A model generated the notes under the pieces. It was given only the letters and a program-made list of their open reading frames with translations, had not been told where the DNA came from and made no database searches. 64,000 bases of DNA from Pleurostoma richardsiae (Eukaryota; Ascomycota; Sordariomycetes; Calosphaeriales; Pleurostomataceae). Positions 34,029-46,100 of this stretch are shown piece after piece (position 1 is the first letter of the stretch; every line of letters begins with the position of its first letter). Made by a program: the position numbers and the translations under genes. The stretch is from contig JANBVO010000010.1 in NCBI GenBank assembly GCA_030052745.1, positions 558,001 through 622,000 of the forward strand, written 5' to 3'.

Positions 34029-35273
34029 CTAGGCAGGCGAGCCAGCAAGAATAGCATCGACCTGCTCGTGCCGCCTCACCGCTCCCTCAAGCGTCAAGTA
34101 CTTATCCTCCTCCCCATCCGCGAACGCCTCATACAGCGCCGCGATGTTCCTCGCCCGCACCGGCAGCTCCTCCTGCCAGGCCGGCCACTCCCACTCCACG
34201 GGGACCACTTCGTCCGCCGCGAAGTCGTGCACCTCCACCGCCACCCCGCCGCCGTACGCGTCCGCGTTAAGCGCCACCCCCGCCGGCGCCACCAGCCGCA
34301 GCTCCCCCTTCTCGCCGTTCACCGTCCACTCCAGCGCCGGCTCGCCCTTGAACGGCTGCCCGCGGCGGTACCGCACCAGCAGCGTCGCGCCGCCGGCCGC
34401 CACGGTGGCGGAGGGCGCCAGCGCCGCGGTGACGACGACCAGGTCCGGCACGTCGGACCGGACGGTCTCGGCGATGGCGCCGGTCGAGGGGTCGCGCACC
34501 CGCACGTCCGGCCGCTGGATCTGCGTGCGGGCGCGGATGTCCTGCGCCTCGCCGACTGCGGACTGGACGAAGTCGAAGACTAAGATTTGACAAGGGTTAA
34601 ATTAAGGTAGGGGTCCCCCTTAGAGTAGTCGTTAAGCAGAGCACTTACGGTGCGCAAACCCGATGGTGACGATGTTCCCGCCCACCTCCCTCTGCGTGAA
34701 GTACTTGAGCCCTGCCGGCAGGACCTCCCTGTCGATCGTGCCGCCCGCCGCCCTCACCTCCACGCTGAGAACCTTCCCGATGCGCCCCGACGCCAGCACC
34801 TCCCGCACCTTGCCCACCACCGGCGCCAGCCTGCCCTGGCTGCCCACCGCCGTCCTCGCCGGCCCCCTTCCCCCGTTCTTTGCCCCCGCCTCCGCGACCG
34901 CCCGCGCCAGCTCCCTCGCGCGCCCGGCGTTCTCCGCCACCGGCCACTCCACCAGCAGGTCCTTGCCGGCCCGGGCGGCCGGCAGCGCGGTGCCGAAGTG
35001 GCGGTCCACGCGGGTCACGACCACGACGAGCTGGACGGCCGGGTCGGCGGCGAGGGCGGCCGGGTCGCCGTAGGCGCGCACGGCGGCGGCGTCGAGGCCG
35101 TAGTGCGCGATGGCAGAGGCGGCGGCAGCGGCGGTGCTGTTGCAGAGGGCGACGATCTGGTAGCGGGCGCGGCCGCGCGGGGAGAGCAGGTAGGGGAGGT
35201 GCGCGGCGGAGGCCCAGGATGTGGTGGCTGAGGAGGAGAGGCCGATCAGGCCGACGCGGATGGGGGATGCCAT
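34029..35273 (-). CDS. Gfo/Idh/MocA-family oxidoreductase, Gal80-like (391 aa)
   Basis: Two exons, 35273-34649 and 34579-34029, GTAAGT...TAG intron of 69 nt, continuous frame. The N-terminal Rossmann domain begins IRVGLIGLSSSATTSWASAAHLPYL, with an extended nucleotide-binding loop typical of the Gal80/galactose-lactose regulator branch of this family. DPAVQLVVVVTRVDRHF and GKDLLVEWPVA correspond to the conserved V-x-T and E-K/W-P loops around residues 85-112. The C-terminal half is the family's beta-sheet domain. Members use NAD(P) to oxidise sugars, or in Gal80 bind NAD(P) as a sensor; whether this one is catalytic is unclear because the usual EKP lysine is replaced by Trp. The 5' leader is a long CAA-repeat ending a few bases before the ATG. 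Confidence 0.87.
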
Positions 35274-35281
35274 GGTGCTGT

Positions 35282-35319
<38 letters not shown>

Positions 35320-35348
35320 GCTGTTGTTGTTGATGTTGTTGTTGTTGT
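35282..35348. repeat. (TTG)n/(CAA)n microsatellite in the 5' leader of the oxidoreductase gene
   Basis: About 22 TTG units with two interruptions (CTG, ATG) on the plus strand. In the sense of the gene this is a CAA-repeat leader starting 8 nt before the ATG. Confidence 0.9.
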
Positions 35349-37245
35349 GGGTAGGGGCTCAGTGGTGGGATTGGTTGTGTAGTCCGGCTATCTAGTGTAA
35401 GTGTACATCTGAGAGCTTCATGCTCGATGTGGAAATGGTGAGCTGTTCTGAGGCCCGGTATATAACAAAGGCGGGTGAGATGAAGCTGCTATTTGTAAGC
35501 ATGGAGACCACGGAGGGATCGCAAGCACGCAATTGGCGATATCCGTGTGAGAGGGACAGCATTTGTAATATGTGATGCTGCAGGTTTACCTATGATCTAC
35601 TTTTCGAGATGTTACTCGTGGGAGGTCATCTTCTTGGAGGATCTTCTCAATTGGTTCGCGATCGTGGCTCCATGGTGATGTGATCGTGCGGATGTTGAGG
35701 GGGACATCTATGACAACGCAGAGCGAGACCCAATCAAGGACGAATGGCATAATCAACAACCTGCGCCAGATTAACAAGCAATACACCGTAAAAATCGTCT
35801 TCATGAGTTTGTGGAGGTCAGCGTAGGGAGTAGACGATGGCATAAGCCTGACCTAATACCACGCGGGTCTACTGCAGGGTTCAATTACACGGCTCTCTTC
35901 CTTGCGGGGAGGCTTAATACAGCCGTCTTTGGCACCGCGTGTTGTTGCTTGGCTTGCCATCGCTTCCTGGTAGTTGTGGATCCGAGATATTGCCAACGGC
36001 CCGCAGCGTGCATATAGTCTGTCGTTGAAGTCGACACGTTTGACCCGGGTATGCCAGTAATAGATAGGGCTGTTGGATATGGTAGGGGCAGTTATGTCAT
36101 AGGGAACTGGACGAGACATAATAGAGTGAGACGAGAAGGATTGAGGCGCCTGGAGCTCGAGCGCACACCATGACGGTTTGTCAACGAGGGGTGTATCCCC
36201 AGCTAGGCTAGAAACAGTTGATGCTGTAGATGATACCGAGAAGAGGAGAGAGAGGGCCCCTCAGACAGCAGAAGGCATCGCAGACTGCTGATGTCGCGCT
36301 CTGACCTCAGCGGCGCAGCACCGCGAAGGATCGAGACTGCAGCAGGAGCAACAGCTCAGAAGAGCGACCTGTGCGCTTGCACTAGGATGTTTCGTTTCAA
36401 CTGAGCACAGGGAACAGTCCGCTGGGGAAGGGGGAGATTCCTCCTAATATATAGAGAATCCGAAGGAACTATCAGTGTTTCGCGAATCAGGTCGGGAAAT
36501 GGGCCTGGCGACGAATGACATGAAGAGAAATGCCTTTGTGGGGAAGGAGGACGAAGTAGTCATTGGTGGAGGTGCACCGACTGAGGGAGGACATGATGAG
36601 ATGTGGACGACTTCACGTGTAGCTGCGCATAAAGCAGCAGTAAGAGAGAGAATAAGATAAACGCAGGCTGATGCAACAGGCAATGGGAGGGATAAATGGA
36701 AACCTCGAGTCTGTGCCCACGCTGAACGGAAAGTTCGAGGCAGACGGCATGAACTGGATCAACAGGCAGCGCAAGGCATGGCACCAGTCGCTCCCAAGGC
36801 CTTTTCATTTTTAAGTATTACCATTTACATCGAATCAGATTTCATACCAACGTCCCGTCGCAATCCGTTTTATGAACAATGCCTTGGTCGCGAGCGATCT
36901 GATTGAAGCTGCTAAGCAAAACTGCCATTGAGTGGTGATGCGTGTTAGAATGGTGATGAACAAAAACAAATGATGCGGCGACAAAGAGTCGCTCATCCGG
37001 GCTATGCCATCCACACTGTAGCGTTTGCGGTCGCAGGCCCAGAACACATGCGATGTGGACCGTAGATCGATCGGCAGATGTTCCGTACCATGTTCGTTCT
37101 CCACCTCGGTCCACGGTAGAGATCGGTAAATTCAGAAGCCCATTCTTCCAAGATGACCACCCAATGACAAGAAAGCCAGCAGCCAGCAACAAACCCCTCA
37201 CCAGCCTCCCATCACGACAGCAGCCCCAGCAGCGAGAGGAACCCC
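35349..37245. other. 1.9-kb intergenic region, no gene recognised
   Basis: Upstream of the oxidoreductase and downstream of a small secreted protein gene, both on the minus strand. Only short frames without motifs. Purine-rich runs at 36238-36258. Confidence 0.35.
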
Positions 37246-37737
37246 TTACAGGTCCTCGCAGTAGTCGATGGTGGTGGTGACGGTGACGGTGGGGGTAGGC
37301 GCGGTGGTGACGGAGCCAGTGACGCCGAAGCAAGAGCAAGCAGACTCGTAGGCAGCGGCGGAGGAGCAGGCAGAGGCGTAGGTGGGGATGGCCGTGGGCA
37401 CGTCGGTGGCCTGGCGCTGGACAAGAGGGAAGTCACGCTTGGCCGGGGCGGTGGTGGCCTCCTCGTCGACGGTCACGGTCACGGTGCTGCGGGCATTGTT
37501 AGCTGGACGTGTCCTCTAGAGATGCCGAGGATGGTCGAGGACTCACGTAGGAGCCGGGGTGACGGTGGTCAGCAGGAAGCTAGAGCAGTCGGCAGAGCGC
37601 TCGCTCAAGGGCAGCAGGCCGGCGCGGGTGCCAGTGACGGCACGGTTGCAGTTGTTGCCGGCGCAGGCACGGGGGGCCAGCACGTTGCCGAAGGCAAGCG
37701 AGACGAAGGAGAGGGCGACGACGACAGCGGACTTCAT
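37246..37737 (-). CDS. Small secreted cysteine-containing protein (143 aa)
   Basis: Two exons, 37737-37547 and 37486-37246, GTGAGT...CAG intron of 60 nt. A clear signal peptide opens the protein (MKSAVVVALSFVSLAFG). The mature part has CAGNNC near its start, a Ser/Thr/Val stretch and a YASACSSAAAYESACSC motif followed by a TPTVTVTTT stretch and a C-terminal DYCEDL. The YxSACSxxxxYxSACSC pattern recurs in many secreted ascomycete proteins of unknown function, sometimes in cell-wall or GPI-anchored proteins. No GPI signal is seen here. Function is unknown; a wall-associated or effector-like role is speculation. Confidence 0.8.
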
Positions 37738-40700
37738 CTTGACTGATTTGGTGGTGTGTGTTGGTGACGACGAGAGGAGGTGTCCCGAATTGGTTCCAAC
37801 TTGGCTGGCCTAGACTGAGATTTCCGTGTGCACCGAGAGGAGGAGGGAGGGAACGGCAGAGCAGGAACCCGGGAGGACGCACCCCATTGATATACGACCT
37901 GCAGGACGGTCCGGTGGGAATTGCAATGCTCACCTACCTAACAGGGCCATGCGAGCGAGCCGGGGTGGCGGGCAGTGGGTGTGCGCCGTGCAAGGTGCTT
38001 TGCATGGCTCATTAACCACGACGATGGTACGCTACTACTATTGAGCCAAGGATGGAGCCGGTTGGTGGCACGCCGCACAACGCCGTAATGCGGACCGGTA
38101 CGGCCTGCTGAGCGCTGATTGCAACCCCTGCGCCTGTACTCCGTACCTGGGCGGCCCAACAACGTCGCCTAACCCGAGCTGGGCTGGGCCTGGCTGGCAG
38201 GATGGCAGGCTGCGCAGAATCCCACCAATGCGAGGGCGCGAACACGCAACGGGCAGGTTCAGAGTGCTCCTGGACCAGGCTTGACCCGAGCAGGCGTGGT
38301 GGTGGTTGTTTTGCTGCTTATCATGGCCGAGCGGGGGATACAAGGAAGCGATATTTTGGGCCCGAGCTAGGCCAGATCAATTCAGCCGGGAGGAGCCCGT
38401 GAAGAGAAACTATTGCCTGCCCGTGCGGGCAAGGCGGGCCACCCAGGTGCATGGATTGCATGGGTGCACGGAGGATTTCATGACGAAGAGGCGAGGTCTG
38501 CTGAGCAGCAGCACTCGCTGTCCTGCCAGCGATCTTTGGGCCCTCCTGTCTCCTCACGATCTGGCCGTTCTCCTGTAAAGAATACGGCATAGCTTGAGAG
38601 CCAAATGGCTGGCAAAGGCGGGGAAATCACCAGAGCCTGCTGCTGCCCGCTCATTTGACAGATGTCGTAGCTTGTAGGTGTAGTCCCTAGAGCTCGATGA
38701 CCGGCCCGATGATGGTGAGTCGAAAGAGGCATGATTCGATGCTGCTTAGCATCCACTGTAGCATGTCCCGTCTCGTAGCACGATCCGTCATCGCGCCCGG
38801 GATCAAAAGAGGATCCTGGGGTGGGCAGCGGCTAGAGCAACGTGCTCACCGTCACCGATAGTAACGCGTAGCCAGCCAGATGGTATTCCATGATAACGGG
38901 TGTAACATGCCCAGGGCTCCGGACGCTGTAGGCAGAACAGCTAGAGGCGATACTCGACGATCCGGCACGGTAGCCGGGCTTGGACGGAGACTTCCGGTCA
39001 TCACCGTTGAGGCACCGCTTGGCAAGTAGCGGTGCGCGAATTGATAACGTGGCTTCCTGGGCGGACGCTGAATGCCCGTTTCCCAGGCGATCCTTCACTC
39101 TGTCAAACTTGAACAGTGCAGACTAGTGTGTAGAACTTGCTGGGACTACGAGTCACTAACCAGCTTCCCGTCGGTCACCGTCTCGCGAGCCATTTCAGAG
39201 CTTAATGCTTGGCAGGCCGGTCCCGCACCGGCGGTTCCGCTCAGGATGGACTCATCGGCAGTGAGAGGCTCGTCGCATCGATGATACCGCGGATACCTGG
39301 CACGTATGGACTGGATGGCGATGGCATCGCGGTGACCTACAGATATCGGCCGCGGGTTGAGTGACGGCTTGTTGCGGCTCATCACGAACCTAATCTGAGA
39401 TATCGAGGCCCTCGCGATACCGGACACTTGCAGGCTGTTCCGTTTTGGAAGGTCTGGAAGGTCTGGAAGCCCGGAACCAGGTTGAGGGGCGGAGTACGTG
39501 CAAGCGCAGACCCTTGTTATCGGAGATCCATCTGGCCTTGCCGTTATCGAACACCGAAAGAGGCAGCTTGGTTATTGGAGTACACGTATTCTCCGTACTG
39601 CGTACAAGCAATCTGAACGCGCGGAGGATGCACGTGGGAAATACCCAGAGTGGTACTGTACGTCGGTACGTTCCCCACAATGTGTGGCCAGGACTGCCAG
39701 GCACAACTTGCATAATAATTGAAGCTTAAAATAAAGGCAAATGCGAAGAAGTCCAGACACGCAAAGGAATTCTGTCCTGCGATTTGTCCAACTCGCTACA
39801 CGTGCTGGCCGGGGACCGTCACCACGTGCATTTGCTGTCAGAGAGACCTAACCGTCTTTCTGACCGAAACTCCACAGCAAAATGCAATAGACCAAAGAAC
39901 CAAAGGAAACAATTGTTTTGTTCCTTATACACCATCTGTTTCTTTCCCTTCCATTGGCGTTTGTCTCGATGCACGATCAATCCTTCCTTTCCCGTTGCTT
40001 CGGAACTCGGAAGGAAGGCACACAGCACGGTGGGCACCTTCTCCATCACCTAAGGTACCTAAGTGGAAAAGGCAGGCGCATTCGGGCCGCAGAGAGCCGG
40101 CGACGATTCGATTGTGAGATCACATGATCTCGCACATGACTGTCCCGGGTCTCGGCCAGTGGTGCATGGCTGTCAATCAATCAGCCCGAACCTGCAGCTG
40201 CTTTCCATTGACAGACTGACCACGATCGGATCCTTCGCGAACATCCGACTTCCCCTCACTGAGGCTACTGCACCTCATAACCTTGTCGGCCTAGGACGGA
40301 TCAGCATCAATTGACCCGGCTCAACTCCCCCGAGCTCGGATCTCGAAAGCACTTGAGCTCTGGTCCTTTTGCAGGTCACCCAGTTCCCCAGGATTCGGTT
40401 CGAATTCCCCGAGCGAGAGGTGGGGAAAATCTTACAGATTGGATTCGAGGAGACACGCGGGCGAGGAGCTCTAACAAGAGCACTTCCTTCATGTTTCGGA
40501 CAACCTCCATCCGAGATGAACCTCGTTTGACTGGACTAGTCTGCCCCTGCAGGCGAACGACGGTACCATCTAGTCATCGTCGTCGCTACCGCAGAAGCGA
40601 GGAGAGATGTACCCCTACAAGCAAGCGCTTTCGCTCTCCCCTCCTCAGATGCCCATGGCTTCATGATGGTCGGCGCACATAGCAGCTCGGCTCGCTTCTG

Positions 40701-41610
40701 TGCCTCTGTCGAACTCCACTCCTGTCTTTGGCACATCTCGTTGTTCAGGGCTGCAATGCTTTGCCGCGTCGCTGTTAATTCGCCGGCGCTACGTCTAGAA
40801 GGACCGATTTTCCGGGGAAACTCCATGCGGGGAAGAGGCCAGCGCGGGGGCCGTCAGCCAGACTTTGACACCTCTCCTCCAACTCCTCCACGGTCATGAG
40901 GCCTGTCAGATCATAGCCGGTACAGCGACGGGTGTGCCGGGCCCGGGGTAACCCCGGCGCCTCTGCCTTGGTAGCGACATGCTATTTCAGAAGTCTGGAG
41001 TGGTGGGACCGCCGTCTGGCCAGTTTCTGCCATGCTTAATACTTACCCTTTCACCCTCGTCACTCGAGTCTGGGGAGACGGATCGTCTTGGCGAGGACTA
41101 GAGTCGCGTGGCTCCTGTGCTGCGAATTCAATCCGTCAAGAGAGGTGTTTCCACGAGCAGGTATCACAGATGGGTCAAACACGAGTGTGCTTTGGACTCG
41201 AAATGCTCGCCAGCCCTGTCAACCAGATTCTAGCCGGCAGAAGATACCGTGCCGAGCAAGCTCACATATCAATTACTAAGTCACATATTGCAAGGAGGAC
41301 GAGACGCAAGTGTGTAGCATGAGCTTCATATTCTCTATTCTTCTAGTTTCTGCCAACGTTTTGTATTTCGTTGCGTCACCGTCATGTGCAACCATGCCAG
41401 TCATAAAGCATTTCCATATGCAAACCGCCTAAGCCGCAGGTGTATGCTTGTGTATGCGAACCGCCAACGCCATGAAGATGAAAAAGAAAAAAGCACATAT
41501 CCCTAGATGAGAATGAAGAGAAGAAAAATAGGAAGGTCGCCCTGCGCTCCTCTGTTCTATTTCCCTCTCACGAAACAAACCCCCTTCCCAACCCGCCAGC
41601 GCGGCACAGC
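37738..41610. other. 3.9-kb intergenic region, no gene recognised
   Basis: Both flanking genes are on the minus strand. The longest frames (about 100-130 codons, e.g. 39719-40117) lack motifs and splice partners. A short minisatellite of GGAAGGTCT units lies at about 39446-39470. I see no tRNA. Confidence 0.35.
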
Positions 41611-43125
41611 TTAGATGACCCACGGATTGGCGAAGCGCCGCGCGCCGGCCCTCCGGCCGACGGCGCGCTTCGAGATCTTGAACTCGGAGGTCACGCCAGA
41701 CGTGCAGCTCGTGCCGGCCGCCATCTGCATCACGACGCTCCACTGACCGGAGGCGCACCGCTGGAACGAGTTCCCGCCGATGCAGTTCCAGTCGCCCTCG
41801 TTCGTGCACGCCGTGCCCGCCGTGTAGACGGAGCTGCTGCCGGAGCTGCCGGTGCCGGTGCCGGTGCCGGTGGACGTGGCCGCCGAGGTGGTGGCCGTCG
41901 CGCCGGATGAGCCTCCCGAGCCGGAGCCGGAGCCTGAGCCTGAGCCGGAACCAGAGCCAGAGCTCGCGCTCCTGGTGGCGGTGGCCAGCGTGGTTGGCGC
42001 GGCAGCCGTTGCCGAAGAGGCACCGCTGACGCTGACCGTGATGAAGACACCTCCAGGGAGAGAGCTAGATGATGGTAAGCTAACGGGCTCGACTGTGAGG
42101 ATCGTAGAATAGGAGTTGGGAGTGGCGGAAGAGCGAGCAGTGGAGGTGTGTTGCATCTCACCAGCTTGGCTACTGCTCGCTACCACCGAAGACGGAGATG
42201 AAGAGAGGGAGGGGGTTATAGAAGAAGAATGAGGAACATACCCTGCTGAAGAGGCTTCACCGCTAGCAGCGGAAGTGGCAGCGGGGGAGGACGCGACAGT
42301 GCTCGCGGCAGTGGAGCCACCGGACCCAGCGGTCGCGGAAGAGTCGCTGCCGGAGCTGGAGGAACCGGAGTCGGACCCGGAGCTGCTGTCCGAGCTGGCA
42401 CAGGTGCCAGTCGGGCCCTTGGTGTTCTGGCTGTTGGTCGTGACGTCGGGGCCAGGGCTGGGGAATTCCAGGTCGTAGCTCTCCTCGGTGCCGCAGCCGT
42501 TACCGACGTTGGCCACGAACACGGCGGGGCGGGCGCTGTACGCCGTGGCGCGCTTCTCCTGGACGGCGGCGCGGGCCTGCTCGTCGCGCTTCTCCTCGGC
42601 GCGCTTCTTGGAGGACCCGCCCGTCAGGGTCACGGCGGCGCAGTTCATGTACATCTCGCGGTTGCCGATCTTGTTGAACCAGGTCCAGGCCAGGACGACG
42701 TCGCCGGTGGGGGCGTCGGAGGGGATCTCGAAGTTGAAGTTACCGGAGGGCTGCACGGGGCAGTCGCCGATGATGGACTGGATGACGGTGAAGGTCTTGG
42801 CGTTGTCGGTGGAGAGCGAGATCTGGCACGAGCCGCCGCCGTGCGAGGCGCCGCCGACGATGGTGACGTTGGCGGTGGTGCCAACCTCGAAGGAGGCGGT
42901 GGGGCTGCCGGCAGTGCTGCCCAGGTCGGACTGGTAGCCCTTGCACGGGTAGTCGGAGCCGGAGGCGCTGAGCGGGGAGGTCATGGAGTAGTCGACGGAG
43001 CCCGAGTCCACGTTGGGGTTGTACTTGGACCGGAAGGGGGCGGGGAATGACATCTCCATGTGAGCGTTGGCGGCGGCTGCGAGGAGGGTGGCGCCCAGGA
43101 GGGCAGATCGCAGGACTGAAGTCAT
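41611..43125 (-). CDS. AA11 lytic polysaccharide monooxygenase with C-terminal X278 module (504 aa)
   Basis: Single exon from the ATG at 43125. The signal peptide ends at residue 21, so the mature protein begins with His22 (HMEMSFPAPFRSKY), the N-terminal copper ligand. The second histidine of the brace is His95 in GGASHGGGSCQISLS. The FNKIGNREMYMNCAAV block and six or more conserved cysteines identify AA11, which cleaves chitin oxidatively with copper. After a long Ser/Thr/Gly linker with a run of Ser-Gly pairs (about residues 400-413), the end carries a small cysteine module (GDWNCIGGNSFQRCASGQW) matching the X278 domain often found with AA11 and thought to bind chitin. It is secreted and acts on fungal or arthropod chitin. 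The linker coding DNA is highly repetitive. Confidence 0.92.
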   Translation of the reverse strand: MTSVLRSALLGATLLAAAANAHMEMSFPAPFRSKYNPNVDSGSVDYSMTSPLSASGSDYPCKGYQSDLGSTAGSPTASFEVGTTANVTIVGGASHGGGSCQISLSTDNAKTFTVIQSIIGDCPVQPSGNFNFEIPSDAPTGDVVLAWTWFNKIGNREMYMNCAAVTLTGGSSKKRAEEKRDEQARAAVQEKRATAYSARPAVFVANVGNGCGTEESYDLEFPSPGPDVTTNSQNTKGPTGTCASSDSSSGSDSGSSSSGSDSSATAGSGGSTAASTVASSPAATSAASGEASSAGYVPHSSSITPSLSSSPSSVVASSSQAGEMQHTSTARSSATPNSYSTILTVEPVSLPSSSSLPGGVFITVSVSGASSATAAAPTTLATATRSASSGSGSGSGSGSGSGSGGSSGATATTSAATSTGTGTGTGSSGSSSVYTAGTACTNEGDWNCIGGNSFQRCASGQWSVVMQMAAGTSCTSGVTSEFKISKRAVGRRAGARRFANPWVI

Positions 43126-46100
43126 TTTGGCTGATAGTTGTTCCTGTTGCTTCCTCAAGAGAATGCAGTCCCGTCTGATGAAGTTGAAGTGATCGTTCTA
43201 GGTTCTTTTTCCTTGGAAGTGATCGATGGGTTATCTCAAGATGAGAGTTGGTGCCAAGGAAAGCAGATCGGGATATCCGTCAAGAAGCTCGCGATCTGTG
43301 TGGTTATATATAACCTGCTTTTCTTTTTCCGTCTCTGTGCCAGCCGGTGACAAGAGGACGCAAGAGAGTGCGAGAGGCTCGAAAACAATGCGAGCTGTTG
43401 CGGAAACAACGACCGCTGTTCGGGCCTTGTATATGGGACAGCGGGGACTGTCGAGTCGAGTCAGGAAGAGTCAAGCGGGTGACTGGCCGAGGCTCGAGTT
43501 GCGAGGCGTTTGGCGGGGAAGAGTCTTCCTTGGTTGTTTCTGTTTGTTCGGGTCTCACAAAGACAATGAGTGATGGGGACCAGCAAGCTGTTTTCTCTGC
43601 CGGACAACAAGGGAGCGTTGGTTCTTTGTTTGGTATCCTGTTGAGGTGTGGTATAGATGAAGAGTGAAGAAAGGGAAGAAAAAGGCCAAGAGCTCGTGCA
43701 ACAAGGGCGACCTTTAAAGAGACCGGGGCTCTCTGCAAGAAAGAAGAAGGTGAAGCGCAAGGCAAAGGAAAGAAGGCCTTGTGGATTCTAGAATGGAACA
43801 AGAGCAGGCTTGAGGTATGGAAAGGGAGAGGATGGGAGAGGCGTGGGAAGAGGTCGGGCCCCAGCAGACGGTAGGAATGCGGCTCCCTTTATGTGCCACC
43901 ACGCCAGAGCAGATGGGCCCCGGGTAGCAAAGCCCACTCGCCCCCCCAAGCAGATAGTCGCTCCGCCCGTGCCAAGGACCGGCAGGGTCTGGCGGAGAGT
44001 CAGGAGACATCGCGGAGCAGCTGCTGCTTGTGCTGGTGGAGAGGACGAGGATGCCGCCCGGGAAAAAAGAGGTCGCCCCCTATCACCCTGCATACTGCCG
44101 CCGCGGGAAGTCCCATAATAGCCAGTGTTAAACTCGGTACAGCTCTTCACTTGGCAAAAGGAGTACGCAGCATCTCACCGTGGCTGCATACGACGGCAGA
44201 TCCCATCACGATCTCCTTCGAGAAAGAGAGAAAAGCCCGTGAATGTTGCATCGTCAGGGGTTCTCCATCAAGCTGCCGACCGGGGGCTAGGGGGGTGCGA
44301 GCTCAGGAGCACATCGAATGCGCAGCGAATAACAGGCCGCGGTGCACAGAGGCTTGCGCGACTCTGAAGCAGCGAACCCTGAGAAGAGCAGCGCGAGTGA
44401 AAAAGGCGCGCGCGCTGGCGGGCGGCGGTACGTACCCCTCCGTCCCTCTCTGCACCCCGCGTCGGCACGCAGCAGACGGGAAAGGGGGGAGGATTTACAG
44501 CCAATGAGCGGCGCAGCGTGCCTGGATCGACGAAACGGCCAGGCGGGCTGATTGGCTGGCGAGAGCGCCAAGCTCAGCAATGCTGAACAGCGATGCCGCG
44601 GCGCGACGCACCTCAACTTGAAACATCTCTCCCTCCCTTTTTTTCTTCTACATCTCACGCTTTTTCTCTGCACTAGAGGAGAAGGTGGCTTTACGTGCCG
44701 AGGAAACGTAGCGTGGAGAAGGTCAGAGTCACAGCTAAAGTGCAAGGAGGCGAACAGGGGACAGGCAGACAGGCCAGGTCGTGGGCCCCCCGTCACCCGT
44801 GTGATCCGCGTGGACCGGCGACTGGCCCTGATGGGACGACACTTGACACTCGCGACCGGGTTCCTCGTCAGGCCACGCCGGTGAGGCCGCTTCTTCTGGT
44901 CGACAGCGGCCCAGTCGGCCACCACGGCACATGGGAGAATACGCAATAACAACAGCAAGGGAGGCAGCCCGTATAAACCGACACACATCGTAGAGAGCCA
45001 CGGGCCGGCAATCTGTATCAACCATCACCGCCGGCTGCCAGCATCTGCTCAAGAGTGGCCCAGGCACGGCATGTCGGCATCTGGCAGTGCCATCGTTCGG
45101 CATTGGGACGCAATGGTAGCAACCACCTTGACACGGTAGGCAGATCATTCAGCAGCGGGGAGGCTCGCCCGTCCAATACCGCCAGCCACACCCAGCAGCG
45201 ATCCGGATCGACGAAACATTCCAGCGCGAAAAGGCCTAAAACACCCGCTCCAGTTGGCCTCCAGGCGTCGGCTATAGCTGGCATCGCCCTTGCAATAGCA
45301 CCTCCGCCCGACTGCAACGCCATTACGTGTGCAAAAAAAGATCTCATTCCTGGGGAGGTCAGGATTCGGCTGGCTCAGCTCGCTTCTATCCCCAGTCCTC
45401 CGGGATAGAGTTCTGCCATGCCAGAGGCGAAAAACGCCCAGCCTATCCATTGATCCATCATGCCACCCTCCATCCAGCCGTTGAGGACTCTAGCCGATCT
45501 ATCGGAGGCCGCTGTACAATGCCAATATGCATGAACACACATGCCCCAACCCGGGAATTCCACGTCCACGCCTGCGCCTCACCTCGCCTCGGTGAAGTGT
45601 GGCCCGGTGGGCCTCTATGCGCCTCACTTCAGCTGGTCAGGGGAATGGGGAGGCAAAAGAACCAGCCACGCAAGAGGCACCCAGCAGCAGCGGGGAGGAC
45701 TATGCACATTCATGCCGATGCAAGAATCCGGTTTTCGATGTTTCGTTGAACTTCCCGTATCTGTCCACTGGCGGCATGGTACTCCCCTATCGTTCTCCTC
45801 TGTTCCCACGTGTGTAGCGTAACTCCTCTGCCGAGGACATCTCTCGTCCCGCCTCGAATCGCGAGAATGACCCCCGACGAAAGTGGGTGAGGAACAAGGC
45901 TAAGGTGTGCTTCACGACCATCCTTACCTAACGCCCCCCGGTGCCCCGTTTCTTCTGCAGCCGCGCCGACGCCTTGGTTTTCGACGCGGGTCCCGTCCCA
46001 GGACTGAACACGGCCAAGACGATATACACACTCACGAATAGAGGATATAGCTATGACTCACTCTACCGAAGTCAAAAGATCCCGATCCAAGATATTATCA

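Noticed and set aside
39719-40117. 132-codon frame in the 37.7-41.6 kb gap
   Set aside because: No family motif, signal peptide or splice partner; overlapping frames of similar length exist.
40390-40412. tRNA-like B-box word GGTTCGAATTCC
   Set aside because: No matching A box, acceptor stem or anticodon arm upstream.
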